Assembly (NCBI RefSeq): GCF_000002235.5
Contig: NW_022145604.1
Location: 32,502,908 to 32,566,907 of the forward strand
Direction: 5' to 3'
DNA from: Strongylocentrotus purpuratus
Lineage: Eukaryota > Echinodermata > Echinoidea > Camarodonta > Strongylocentrotidae
DNA: 64,000 bases
A program made the translations under genes and the position numbers. Shown in pieces: positions 25,018-36,199 of this stretch. The notes below the pieces were generated by a model, which was not told the origin of the DNA, did no database searches, and saw only the letters and a list, made by a program, of their open reading frames with translations. Within the stretch, counting starts at the first letter, position 1, and every line of letters starts with the position of its first letter.

Positions 25018-26091
25018 ACTAATTACAGCTGGCCCAACTTTTCCCTCGGGGGCTCACTTCGTGAAATTGGTAAATCTCCGAGTTACCATAGAAACAATGT
25101 TTAAATTGCTGTTTCGATCAAGATAGTTTTAGAATTTGGGGGGTGAGCTCCTTTGGGGAATATGGAGCAAATCTGCTCTTTCATATGACACCTCACTTAT
25201 TGAGTATCACCTTCAGGATCACGAGCAGTAGATCTATATTGGTTTGAATCTCATTTTGGTACTAAAAACATTGACCAATTTTGCAATGCACATGGACTGA
25301 ATAGGGATGTGTGTAATCTCTATGGGAAGGATTTTAGCACATAAAACTGAGTGCGCGATCAGACACCCTAATATCAATATTATCATCTTTATCCTAAGCA
25401 GTACCCATATTTGTTTTTAGGGGAAAAAAGTGGGTCGCCTAGGCACCCTACCCTGGCCAACCCGACCTGATCGAGTTGTCCATGGTACTAGTATCGGGTC
25501 GGATTTTTCAGGGTCGAGCTGTCTGGACCCCTGATGTACGTGGCAATTGGAATATATAAAATGGCAGCGCCCATACTCCATAAACGTACTTTACTTAAGT
25601 TTGTACTCATGTTTTTGACCGGTTAAATAATTGTCAGAACAGAAAAGGAGTAAATGGAGTAAACAGCGTACATTTAGTTTATAGATGTACTGAAGATAAA
25701 GGTTGTTTTTATTAATATTCATCAAATGTTTGATTTCATGCAGCTTGTGTTCGGACTTAATTAGGTGACAAAATTTAGTCTGCAAAATATGATTTAGCTT
25801 GCAAGACACTATTCATTGACTTGCTAGGTTTGTACTTCTGGCATGCTGGCTGACATTTTGAGTTAGCCTTAAGGGCTAAGTGATAATGTGTAATATGATA
25901 ATGGTAATTTGATATCACTTAGCCTTAACTGGCACCCATACTGCCATAGCCTAGGTCTGCGCGGAGACTGGGGAGGCAAATTAACAAAAGGTAAAATGCG
26001 TCCGAAATCGCCTCTTCCCGTACCTGACGAATATTGCAAAGTGGCTTTAAGGTTTGCTAGTGGACTATCCTTTCTTCTCATGAAAAGCATT
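25018..26091. other. Spacer
   Basis: No gene is recognised. The short open frames lack protein-like conservation. The right margin of the possible composite element (25,440-25,535) lies here. Confidence 0.4.
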
Positions 26092-26510
26092 TTAAAATCG
26101 GTCAACAAATAAAATTACTGTTTCACTTTTACTGAATAACATATATTCCGTTTTCAATAAATTAAGTGACAGTTTATTTGCAAGAATCCATTTTGGCGAT
26201 ACACAGAGCTCTCTTTTTACAATTTCTAAAAGAGTTTCTAAGTTTCTATGAGAACAGATTACACTTGTATCGACTGCAAACAGGAAACAAGAAAATGTCT
26301 CTGAGGATTTTGGAAAATCATTTACATATATAAAATAAAAATCAGGGGACCCAAAAGGGAACCTTGAGGTACTCCACACGTGACGGGTAACATAACTGAA
26401 AACAAATTCCGTTGAGCTGCACAAAGTGCTGTATTTTTACTCAGATAACTTCTAAACCATTCGAGTGCAGACCCGCTTACCCCATTATAATTATGAGAGC
26501 TTGTTGTACC
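26092..26510 (-). pseudogene. Decayed LINE reverse transcriptase fragment
   Basis: The minus strand reads YVNDFPKSSETFSCFLFAVD, then TSVICSHRNLETLLEIV, then WILANKLSLNLLKTEYMLF. This is the segment around the YADD-type motif, with FAVD where FADD is expected. The GVPQGS region just upstream is shifted out of frame (VWSTSRFPFGSP). Further coding-like sequence reaches about 26,510. It is a different family from the CR1/L2-like copy at 13.7 kb. Confidence 0.75.
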
Positions 26511-26879
26511 AAGATCACGGAGTTGACATTTACCATTTCGAGACCTCCTTTCTCAACTTGTTGTATAATGACTTTTCATCTAAAAATGACACCTTCCCTT
26601 AAAATAGAAATACTTAAAATACAGTTTCAATTTCTTTCACGACCCAGCTGGATATAAGAATGGATGAGAATAGGTAAATAATCGTACATATACCGAACGG
26701 TCTAATGAACTGTATTTTACCAAATAAAGTTAAATGTTCTTGTTTCCAAACATGTAGTTTTCGCCTAAGTGATAACAGCATATCCCTCAGTTTTTGTTCC
26801 TAATAATCATTATCATTGTACTCCAACTAAACTGTTGATATTATCAACAAGGCGGTTATCATAAATCTGAGCACATCGA
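26511..26879. other. Spacer between LINE remnants
   Basis: No feature is supported. Confidence 0.35.
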
Positions 26880-27700
26880 TGCTTTCCAATATTCAGTGTT
26901 TCTGTTTTTCTTTGTAAAATGTCAGACTATCTATCTTATTGCTTTAACACATCGAATAATACTTCAACTGAATAATAATCTAAACAACATACACATAAAT
27001 CATCTGCATATAATAGTAGTTTCGATTCACTCTAGTTTCTGTTGTATTCATTAAAACGAGAGGCTAACATTTCAATTTCAAACAGAAAAAGGGTCCCCCT
27101 GTCTTACTCCTCTGGATAGAGTAAAATATCCGGTTTGAAGTACAATTATCGAGAACACATCCTTCAATGTTACAAGAGTGTTTGAACCCATTTCATTAAT
27201 GTTGGGCCTAAACCTAAAGACTCAAGTGCTTTACAAATATCTTCATGGTCTATTGTATCGAAGGTTTTTCTAAAAATCCCCCAAAATTGATACAATTAAA
27301 CTATCCATGTTTCAGCCATTTACAGTACATTTCTTATAGCTTCTGCAATATTTCTACCCTTGATAAAAGCATGTTGATCTAGATTAATGATTCAATGTTT
27401 CACTTTTTTAAAGCGTGTTGCAAGTACTTTTAAGCAGATTTCACAAAGACATTTATCAATGAGATCGGTAATTCTCTTAAATTGTGTTTATCCTTGTTCA
27501 GCTTCAAATATTAATATGATAAGGCATTTTTTTTATTAGCAGACAGTTCGGATTCGGGAGTTGTAATGAACTGAGGGCCGATAGGAAAGGAGCAGATACA
27601 ATGTCCCAGAATCTGATAATAGAATTCTTTTGTGAGGCATTGTTACCTGGTGATTTTCCTGTTGGCATGTTATTAACCGCTTGCTTACGGGGACCGGGTG
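26880..27700 (-). mobile_element. Old L1/Tx1-type LINE fragment
   Basis: Read on the minus strand in several frames, this contains MPTGKSPGNNASQKN near 27,660; DQHAFIKGRNIAEAIRNVL near 27,330; FDTIDHEDICKALESLG near 27,255; RGVRQGDPFS near 27,100; and KLLLYADDLCV near 27,010. These are the ordered reverse transcriptase blocks of L1-like elements (GKSPG, Q.AFI.GR, motif A, GVRQGDP, YADD). Frequent frame changes and stops separate them, so the copy is ancient and inactive. Confidence 0.8.
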
Positions 27701-27904
27701 GTCTCTGTATTAAGCCTATGGGAATGAGATAATTCAGTAGTCAAATGGTTAACCGCTGCTTGGCACTGTGCTATTGTTAAATCGCCTCCCCCACAAATCT
27801 CCCGAATTCTTCTTCCAAGTGATTAACTTTGTTATCCAAAAATGTCCCAGTGTTCGTGCCTTTCAGTTCAAAACGCTTGTTTTAGTTCAAAGACTGATAC
27901 AAAC
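27701..27904. other. Spacer
   Basis: Nothing is recognised here. Confidence 0.3.
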
Positions 27905-27962
27905 ATGACTATAGAATATAGATGGTCCTCAATTTTACAAACGTGTCTTCCCTTCATTTCAG

Positions 27963-28044
27963 ATCCCAAATATTGACAGCCAAGAGGAATCTTTTAGGAA
28001 GACAACGTACATTCAAGTCCAACGGATGAGTTTACGTGGTTCAT
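27963..28044 (+). other. Exon-like 82-mer, copy 1
   Basis: It is preceded by a polypyrimidine tract and AG, and followed by GTAAGTT. In one frame it reads ILTAKRNLLGRQRTFKSNG and then a stop. In the frame used when the first base opens a codon it is open. The coding frame is therefore unsettled. Confidence 0.45.
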
Positions 28045-28351
28045 GTAAGTTACTGTCGGATTATGGTGTTTGATATAAAAATGATAAATGTGCCATAATC
28101 ACAGTACACCTACCATCGTTTATTTAATTTATTCATTTACTTCTCGCTTTGACGAACAGCGTTCTATGAAATTTCTTTGACACTACCGCGCACATGGGCC
28201 ATTTTATAGGGAGATACCTCATTTGAATTTCTTATTCCTTTACATTTCCCTGTTGTGGTCAAACTGCTTAGCATCTGGAAATATGCTAACCCTCTTCCAC
28301 ATGTAATTCATAGTTATTATATAGTTTAGTAATTATATTATAAATACATTT

Positions 28352-28785
28352 GGGGCCAGTCACCACGAAATGAGTCCAGTGTCGCATTAGGCTCAATCGT
28401 AGTAATAGCGATGTATAGTGTGTATGTACTGAAAATTTACCCACCTACCACATTTAAGATTTTTCCAAAAATCGACTTATTAAATTCTTTGTTTGTTGAA
28501 GGTTTCATTGAAATCGAATGATGGGAAGTGTGTTGTTGCTATGTTGTTGTAGACCAGACTATAATATGTTACGCATCATTAACTTTACACCTAATTATCT
28601 CAAAACTGGGTAATCCCATTGTTTATAAAGTCCAATTAGGTTTTTGTTCATATTTCTGGATATAATTTATCAATTTTAATGTGTGACCCCTTAATTTAAA
28701 GCTTACTTAATGTAGATTCATATAATACTTAAAAACAGGAATAAATTTTTTGACCAACTGGACTCATTTCGTGGTGACAGGCCCC
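28352..28785. mobile_element. MITE inserted in dispersed segment copy 1
   Basis: The inverted ends (GGGGCCAGTCACCACGAAAT at the left, matching the right end in reverse complement apart from one mismatch) are about 29 bases long. They are flanked by ATTT on both sides. The same position is uninterrupted in the copies near 44.05 and 61.25 kb, so those serve as empty sites. Confidence 0.85.
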
Positions 28786-29277
28786 ATTTCTTTAATCCCA
28801 TCCCATCCAACCGACATAGTATTTTGGTGCAGCGTTTTTTCCTTGCAGTTAAAAAGCGCTTTAAATTTTCATCAAGAACAGATCAGTATAAGCGCCACTT
28901 ACACAATGATAGAACACTTCAAAATAGCAATCCAATCCATACATGTACCACATTTTGGTTGGAATTTCCCATATTAATAAACAATACCTTCTCTCTGTCT
29001 CCTTGTTGTCCGTGGTGATATTAATCACGGTTTATATCTGTTATTTATTTGGAGGGGGAGGCAAGTGTTTGGTAAAACATTCACTATGTAACCCACTCCC
29101 CCCTCCCCTCTCTCTCTCTCTGACTTGTTGCACCCCCACCCCTTCCCTCCCTAGTCTGTACATAGCTATTCCTGTCTCTCCTGCCCTCCCTGGCGACGCC
29201 AAATACCTTACGATAATGATCATATATATACACAGATTATCGCATCATATTTCCTCGACTGGTAATATTGTGGAAGT

Positions 29278-29535
29278 GTCGTGGTAAAGTGGTTCATTAA
29301 TCACTTTACTATTAATCCTAGGGTTGATGGTTCGAATACCGGCCCGGCATTAACGTCCTTTGGCAGTACGTTAATCCACATTTACCACCATCCACCCAGG
29401 TGTAAATAGGTAACTGACGAATGGTGCACTGGGCTACTTATAATTGGAGGGCCCACAGGAAGAGCAGTAATAACCATGATGTCTTACCCTGGGTATATAA
29501 GGCCCAATTATTAATTTGTATCATTATTTATTCAT
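29278..29535 (+). mobile_element. tRNA-derived SINE
   Basis: It carries A-box-like TGGTAAAGTGG and B-box-like GGTTCGAATACC. A CCACCCAGGTGTAAATAGG body and a TATATAAGGCCCAATTATTA tail follow. Its head is also present at the end of the dispersed segment near 63,385-63,420, so the SINE or its relict predates duplication of that segment. Confidence 0.7.
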
Positions 29536-29710
29536 TTTCAATTTTCAACTAGCACATTGTGTGAGGAGTACGGAGCAGAGGAAATGAGACAATCTTCAGT
29601 CATCTTCAGACTGCCTCCTGACTTGTTCTTGATCTGCAGCAGCAAGCATGCGGTGGTCGACGGCAGGAAGGAGAATATACCAGACTGTAAACACTCATCT
29701 TATTACACTA

Positions 29711-30325
29711 ATACCCTTTTCACATCTATTTTTCTTAACCCCGGACTATCCTTAACCCCATACTATCCTTAACCCCATACTATTTTTTTTGCTGTTCACA
29801 TCTATTTTCTTAACCCCGGACTATGTGCTTAGCCGGGGTTGAGAAATTTCACGCGATTCACACTACGTTCGCCTTAGCCCCGGACTATTCGATAGCACAT
29901 GAATATTAATGCTTTTGCTACCGCGCATGCGTAACGTGAACTGCATGCATGCGTAACGTGAACTGCATGCATAGCGCGCGATAAATGCAAATTCACGACC
30001 ACACGACCACGCTGTCTGTGATTGGCTGTTGCTTAGCCCCGCTTCTCCTTAGCCCGGTTCGGATTCACACTACGCAGCTTAGCACCACAATTGCCCGGCT
30101 AACCCCGCAATTGCCCGGCTAACCCTGCTATTTTGCAGGGCCAGATAGTCCCGTACTATTTGTGGGGTTAGCCCACTTTGGCAAAACGTAATGTGAACAG
30201 AAAGCCGGCTAAAATTACCCCGGGTAATTGGTGGGGCTAAGGAAGGAATTGGTGGGGCTAAGAGCCCCCTTAGCCCCACCTATTTCCCGGGGTTAAGCAA
30301 TATTTGGTAGATGTGAAAAGGGTAT
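29711..30325. mobile_element. 615-bp MITE with TA target duplication
   Basis: Perfect inverted termini (ATACCCTTTTCACATCTA and its complement) are flanked by TA at 29709-29710 and 30326-30327. Multiple CTTAACCCCGGACTAT / GGGGTTAGC words in both orientations fill the interior. No transposase is encoded. The TA duplication suggests the Tc1/mariner superfamily, but other TA-inserting families fit too. Confidence 0.8.
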
Positions 30326-30327
30326 TA

Positions 30328-30650
30328 CTGACTTAAGCATATTAGAGCCATAGCCAAAAGACTGCCGATAGGACCGTGGGCTGAAAACCTTAACAAGAAA
30401 ATCCCCCGTTCTATCCCAATGATTTAATCCTGGTTTTTCTGATCATTAACATGATTAAAGACATTTTATGATGAATGAAGAAACTTAGTCAACCTTAATA
30501 AAGCCATTGCCCACGGGAACTGGTGATATATGTATTAAACCTATTGGGATGTACATTATTGCTAGTTAACGGGTTAAATTTCTCCATTGATGTACCATTG
30601 TTGTTTGCATTATGTATCATATCAGTGCATAGTGAGATACGAGAATCACA
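30328..30650. promoter_or_regulatory. Upstream region of the TRIM-like gene
   Basis: These 323 bases separate the MITE from the TRIM start codon. No clear TATA box is seen. An in-frame TGA at 30,633-30,635 fixes the start. Any promoter must lie here or within the adjacent transposon if the gene has no upstream exon. Confidence 0.3.
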
Positions 30651-32615
30651 ATGTCGGAATTTGAACGGAAAGTTTCACCCAATTTGCAGTGCCCCGTTTG
30701 TTTCGAGCTGCTTAGTGACCCGAAGCAGTTATCGTGTACACATACATTCTGTAAGAAATGCCTTAATGATATTCTTAAAAGTTCTTCATATACTTTTCTA
30801 ACATGTCCCATCTGCCGAAGCGAAACATCTTTAAAGGGTGGCAATGTCTCGAATCTCAATACTAATGTTCCTCTTAAGTCTCTCATTGATGATGTGAGGA
30901 ATAGCCAACAAGTCTGTGAAATTTGTGACTCAAACTCGAGAGCTGTACATTTATGTTGTGAGTGTGGTAAGAACATGTGTAACACATGCCTTGAGAATCA
31001 CAACAAATGGCCGCCTCAAGTCAAGCATAGAGTTGTGAGAATAGAAGACGTCAGAGAGGGAAGGGTGGTCCTCGAAAAAGAGGTTTACTGCCAGGAACAC
31101 AAAGCAGATAAACATAAATACATCTGTACTGATGTGTGTGTCACCTGTAAGAAATTCATCTGCTTGAGATGTCGAATGTTGTACCATGACAAGAAAGGCC
31201 ACATAGTTCAAGATGCTAAGGAATACAATGCTTCTACCAAGACACAAATTGAATCTCTACAAGCCCGAGGTAAAACGAAAGTTACAACCATCAAGAATCA
31301 CGTGACCTGCATTAAGACTCAGAAGAAGCGTGTCACCAATCACATTGCCTGCAGAAAAGCTGAAATCAACAAGCAGTTGGACGCTCAGGAAGTGAAGTTA
31401 TGTAACAGATTGGATGAGATGAAAGATGCTGATGAGAGGTTGATCACAAGTATTGAGAGTGCGAGTGTGTTAGCGGGTAATAGCATAAAGGCTCCAATAG
31501 AAGATAATACCATTGTTATTCGTGATACATTGTCTGGTGAGTTGAAGAATGTACTAGATAGGGATGATCCAGAGAATAAGCTTGCTACGGATGTAGCTGA
31601 CCGTGCAGAGCAACTGATATGCACACCAAAATGTAAGTTGAACTTTGGTCAGCTGCAAAAGACAGCTGTCCGAATCGGTAGAGTAGGATTCCTAGTCTGT
31701 CTGGTTGTCGTTACATGTTTATTGTTCACACCTAACAATGATCCAGAGAAGAACCTTAGTACGGAATTAGCTGACCGTGCAGAGCAACTGATATTCACAC
31801 CTAACAATCAACCTGATCAGTTGAACATTGGTGAGGTTAGGGTAGTGAAATGTTTGTCGGTATGTGATGTAGAACTCTCTAAGAAAGACTGCTTGAATGG
31901 CATGGCTGCTACACCTGATGGTAGGATGGCAGTGGGATACAGCACAGGAGGAATGGATATCTTCTCTGCTGATGGTCAGCTGCAGAAGACGGTCCTCAAG
32001 GATGTCAATATCCGTGACGTAGGGTACCTGTCTGATGGTCGTTATGTCGTAGGAACTAACAACAATGACGTCATAATGTACACAGAAGAGTCAGAGAAGC
32101 TGGATGTAACGTTTGATACGCTGAGTAATGATGAAGGTAGGATTAATAGTCTTACTGTAGACAGTAATAATCTGATCTATGTCGGCTACTGGAAAGCCGA
32201 GAAGATCCAGGTGTTCTCACCAGCAGGCGGGAAGGCGATCAGGGAGATACCCACATTAAATTGGTTAGGTTATTTACCTGTGACGCTCACTAGTTATAAT
32301 GACTTGTTGATCGCTAAAAGAGGTTCTAGTGTAATTATAATTGACAAAAATGGCAATGTAAAACATATAGCATGGGAATTATTTCGTAACCCACACGCTG
32401 CTGTGACTCAGAATAATTCAATCCTAATCGCTTGGGTCAAGCATGGTCGTGGGTTGGTTAGTATCGATGAGTACACCAGCGAGCTGAAATACGTCAAGAC
32501 TCTCATCTCTGATCACAAGATTGAGAAGCCTGAGAGAGACTTGTACTATCTCCGCGAGTTCCGATCGGGGGAGATTGCTTTCTGTACTCCTGATAGACTC
32601 TATATTTTGAACTGA
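30651..32615 (+). CDS. TRIM-like RING/B-box E3 ubiquitin ligase, single exon
   Basis: This encodes 654 residues in one exon; an in-frame TGA 18 bases upstream supports the start. It has a complete C3HC4 RING (C14, C17, C29, H31, C34, C37, C52, C55). A first B-box follows (C89, C92, C102, C105, C110, C113, H117, H126), then a second (C147, H150, C159 to H184). A charged, probably coiled-coil region spans about 190-310. The C-terminal half (about 398-654) has repeated TPDGRMAVGY / SDGRYVVGT / SNNLIYVGY strands of an NHL-like beta-propeller. RING and B-boxes imply E2-dependent ubiquitin transfer; the propeller probably binds the substrate. Unusual features are a directly repeated DPE-x6-ADRAEQLI-x-TP motif (about 306-326 and 364-384) and, between the copies, a hydrophobic stretch VGFLVCLVVVTCLLF (345-359) resembling a membrane helix. 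It resembles the large intronless TRIM56/TRIM2-3-like families of invertebrate deuterostomes; the exact orthologue is unknown. Confidence 0.9.
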   Translation: MSEFERKVSPNLQCPVCFELLSDPKQLSCTHTFCKKCLNDILKSSSYTFLTCPICRSETSLKGGNVSNLNTNVPLKSLIDDVRNSQQVCEICDSNSRAVHLCCECGKNMCNTCLENHNKWPPQVKHRVVRIEDVREGRVVLEKEVYCQEHKADKHKYICTDVCVTCKKFICLRCRMLYHDKKGHIVQDAKEYNASTKTQIESLQARGKTKVTTIKNHVTCIKTQKKRVTNHIACRKAEINKQLDAQEVKLCNRLDEMKDADERLITSIESASVLAGNSIKAPIEDNTIVIRDTLSGELKNVLDRDDPENKLATDVADRAEQLICTPKCKLNFGQLQKTAVRIGRVGFLVCLVVVTCLLFTPNNDPEKNLSTELADRAEQLIFTPNNQPDQLNIGEVRVVKCLSVCDVELSKKDCLNGMAATPDGRMAVGYSTGGMDIFSADGQLQKTVLKDVNIRDVGYLSDGRYVVGTNNNDVIMYTEESEKLDVTFDTLSNDEGRINSLTVDSNNLIYVGYWKAEKIQVFSPAGGKAIREIPTLNWLGYLPVTLTSYNDLLIAKRGSSVIIIDKNGNVKHIAWELFRNPHAAVTQNNSILIAWVKHGRGLVSIDEYTSELKYVKTLISDHKIEKPERDLYYLREFRSGEIAFCTPDRLYILN

Positions 32616-33277
32616 CTATCACACCATGCAGTCCATGAATGATAACAGTCCAGTATCATAAGGTTCATAAGGTTAAGGTTCATAAGGATCATATTTATTG
32701 TCCATTTAACAATGAAAATTCGTCGTGTTGCATGGTATTGTGATACACATATATATTAGATAGCTTAGACAGATACCGAGAAGTGATTGGTCCAGATCTC
32801 GTCACGTGATATCGATTGCGAGGATCGTAATTGTTATATTTTCCTGGCCGGTCACCTTCCAGTGTTATATTCACCAGCTGGTGAAATGAATATATTTTTA
32901 ATCAATGCATGTCGCCCTCTTGAGGTCTGTATGTCACCAATTACACAAATTACACCAATACCGATGGTCAATGTTTTGTTTCGATTTTTTTGTTTACCCT
33001 TATTTTAATTTGTTCCACATTTTTGTTGTCTCCCCAAACACGTTTTTTTTTTTTCTTTAAAAGAATTTATTTTTCATCGAATTTTGTTTTTCCCTTAAAA
33101 TTAATATTTAAAAAAAAATATTCCCAAAAAATATTTTTATTTTTCGAGAACTTTTAAAGATTTTTAAGGTGTTTTTTTCTCGAATCGTCTTGAATTTTTT
33201 TTTTTTCTACCATTTTTTTTTAAAATTGTGTTTATCCTCGGATCCTTTTTGTTATGCTTTTTTTTTTTTTTTTTTTT
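32616..33277. other. 3' flank of the TRIM-like gene, T-rich
   Basis: No canonical AATAAA was found close to the stop. From about 33,040 the sequence is strongly T-rich with long T runs. Confidence 0.4.
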
Positions 33278-34030
33278 TTTTCGGGCAACTAAAAATGGAC
33301 CCCCTCTAAATTTTCTAAAAAAATATTAACTGGCAGGGGGGATATAACATTCTTCGGACCTGAAGGGAGTTATATTTTCCCTCCTGCCAGTAAATTTTAC
33401 TTCAGCGCTGCGCGCTTCGGGAAAATATAACCACTAGGATTTGTTTTCTTTTTTTTCAGGCAACTAAAAATGGACCCCCTCTAAAATTTCAAAAAAAATA
33501 TTAACTGGCAGGGGGTATATAACATTCTTCGGACCTGAAGGGAGTTATATTTTCCCTCCTGCCAGTAAATTTTACTTCAGCGCTGCGCGCTTCGGAAAAA
33601 ATATAACCGCTTGGATTTTTTTTCTTTTTTTTCGGGCAACTAAAAATGGTCCCCCTCTAAATTTTCAAAAACAGATATTGACTGGCAGGGGGTATATAAC
33701 ATTCTTCGGACCTGAAGGGAGTTATATTTTCCCTCCTGCCAGTAAATTTTACCTCAGCGCTGTGCGCTTCGGGAAAATATAACCGCTTGGAATTTTTATT
33801 TTTTTTCGGGTAACTAAAAATGGACCCCCTCTACATTGTCAAAACAGATATTGACTGGCAGGGGGTATATAACATTTTCGGACTTGAAGGGAGTTATATT
33901 TTCCCTCCTGCCAGTAAATTTTAACTCAGCGCTGCGCGCTTCGGGAAAATATAACCGCTTGGAAAAATATAACTCCCTTCAGCGGTCCAAAGAATCTTAT
34001 ATTACACCTCCTGCCAGTCAATATCTGTAT
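33278..34030. repeat. ~175-bp tandem repeat built from an inverted-repeat element
   Basis: The word GCAACTAAAAATGGACCCCC (or a close variant) recurs near 33,282, 33,460, 33,631 and 33,807. Each unit contains the facing words ACTGGCAGGGGGTATATAAC and GTTATATTTTCCCTCC-TGCCAGT, which can pair, and a GCGCTGCGCGCTTCGG block. The last unit ends in an inverted copy of CAGATATTGACTGGCAGG near 34,010-34,028. This looks like a MITE whose interior and left side were amplified in tandem. Confidence 0.8.
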
Positions 34031-36199
34031 AATATAACATATAGGCCTACACTCATACAAAATTCTATAAAATAATTTTTGAGTTAAAAGAAAACAAAAA
34101 ACAAAGAAGCAAAACAAAGACTACACAATTACAAAACATTGAACATTTTTCTCCTCACGTGATGTATTATGACTTTCAATTATTCTCTTGAAATAAATTA
34201 TACATGATATTCTAATAATATATTACAGATGTATATTACGTATATATAATATCAGGCTTGTGTTATATGAAAAAAGCATTATGATTTAAATGAATAAATA
34301 GGTAATATAATGATAGTAAAAAATACATAATTCATGAAAGTGAAAATTAAATGTAATTGATATATTTAAAAAATAGGACTATACATGTTTTGAAATATGT
34401 TATTGCAATAAACAAGCTTGCACTCTTATGTTGGAAACGGCATTGTTTGCCGCAAAAATGTTTCTGATGGCATGATTATCTCTTCAGTTTACTTTACTTG
34501 GTATAGAAGCTTACGTGGAATCGGAATACTAGTAGATTTATGGACGTGGATTTGATAATTGTTAATGTTTATATACCTCGTAATTAGGCATTTGAGATGA
34601 TATCATTATATTATATGTTATAGTATGATCAAGAGAAATGAAGCCGTTAATTGGTATGGTTGGCTCAAGATTGTTACAACTGAAGTGGCATTTTTAGTAG
34701 ACATTGATAGGGTCAATATAAAACCTGTCTTTAGTCAAGAGAAAATTAAAGTACTATTGACTGATTTCCTGGAATAAATGTATTAACTCACATGCTGTGA
34801 ATCATCATAATAATAATTATCTATATCTTTACTTCTTTCTTTGTAAATTACTAATATTTTAGAATAATATCTTAAATCAAGCAAAACTACAAGAAGCTAG
34901 CCCTTGACAGGTCTTTGGCCTCTGTCCGCTCCTCCACTGTGGATTTAGTTTTATTTCATTTTCTCACTTATCAGCTTACGTACACGTATAATTAAATGCA
35001 TTTTTATAGTGTTGAGAAAGTATAAGATTTATACGTCAATAGTTATGAGACTTTGTTGTGGTTATCCCATAGATAATATTGTTGGCGAAGTTTCAACAGT
35101 ACAGGTTCTGTATAATATGTTGATTAATGTTTATCTTTCTTAAGAATCATAATTGAAAGAAGCCAAAAAAAGAGCACTCGTGTACATAACCGGGTAATCT
35201 CAAACTCCTAAAGCTTACAAAGTATTTTGAGAAAATGGATCATCGTTAACCTAAGCTTAACGAAAACGCAATAACTCGGTGTGTATATTTCGTTAAGTTC
35301 TTTAAGTTTACGTTGATTTCAGGTCAAACGAGTACATTGTCTTTTAAAGGAAAACTGAATTTACATGTAACATGAATATTTCATTTAACAAAACATATTT
35401 GTTATAAAATATGAAATATCACGCGAAGGATACATATAAACAATATAAAGAATGAAATAAGTATGCATATAATCATATAAGTAATAGAAAAGGCTTTGAC
35501 CAACAGACTTCAACTTGCTGAATATCACATGCACTGTCAGGAGTATATTGGACTAGACACAACATTTTGACCCAAAATCTTCACAAATATCTTGTCATAT
35601 TTGGTATTTTAACTGCGTTCTCTTTTAGGAGATATTTCTACAATTATATTTTTTTGACTTGATGTACAAAATACGAGGAAGCTCAGAAAGTATTTAACCG
35701 TTTTTACCAGAACTCAGTCTTCTCTTTGACATTCTTTTTTGGACAGTGTGTATTGTTTCGTAAGAAGAACAACAGAACAAGGATTGTTTATGTGAATGTA
35801 TAGAAACATGTATTACAACTATAACCTAAAATGTTCTGTATGTGTATGAACAAGTTAAAGAAAATGGGACAAATTTATCATAACATGGAATATGAGGTAA
35901 TGTAAAGTATATCATAAACATTGTAGAAACTATTATCACAACAATACTTTTGTCTTTCTTTCTATAACCTGTGTAATGTGATAATATCAGTCTATATTTT
36001 GAGGCGAAAATAAATCGTTTTATTTGAAAGCTGGTAAATCCCAAGCAAGAATATTGTCACTCTTAATGTAAGGATATGGATCAATTATTAAAGTGCTGCT
36101 GCTGTTCAAAAGCTCATCCTACTTCCTTTGAAAGTCTCATTTGTCGCTAAAGTCCGTTTTAAAGATGATAGAATGTCCAACAAATAACTGCCAGTAATT
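34031..36199. other. AT-rich gene-free stretch
   Basis: I see no gene, RNA or clear repeat in these 2.2 kb. Open frames are short and of low complexity. Confidence 0.55.

Larger units (their letters stand above)
22745..25535. mobile_element. Possible composite DNA element with GGTCCAGACA-type ends
   Basis: The left side has repeated GACAACCCGAC words and the right side ends TCGAGCTGTCTGGACCCC. In reverse complement these resemble each other only loosely. A related end occurs at 43,715-43,812 (TCGAGTTGTCTGGACCCC). A MITE and a LINE lie inside. The boundaries are inferred. Confidence 0.35.
27905..29277 (+). repeat. Dispersed segment, copy 1 (with exon-like core)
   Basis: This homologous segment also occurs at 41,545-44,400 (split), at 58,755-58,925, and at 60,785-63,420 (split). 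It comprises an exon-like 82-mer at its left, then TACACCTACCATCG, CTCGCTTTGACGAAC, ATATGCTAACCCTCTTC and GTCCGTG.TTATAT words in the same order in the long copies. It ends in a pyrimidine-rich TTGTTGCACCCC stretch running into a SINE. All copies are on the + strand. Confidence 0.8.

Noticed and set aside
29041-29287. Frames over the pyrimidine-rich stretch near 29.1 kb
   Set aside because: Low-complexity CT/CCC sequence, part of the dispersed segment, also present near 63.2 kb without a conserved frame.
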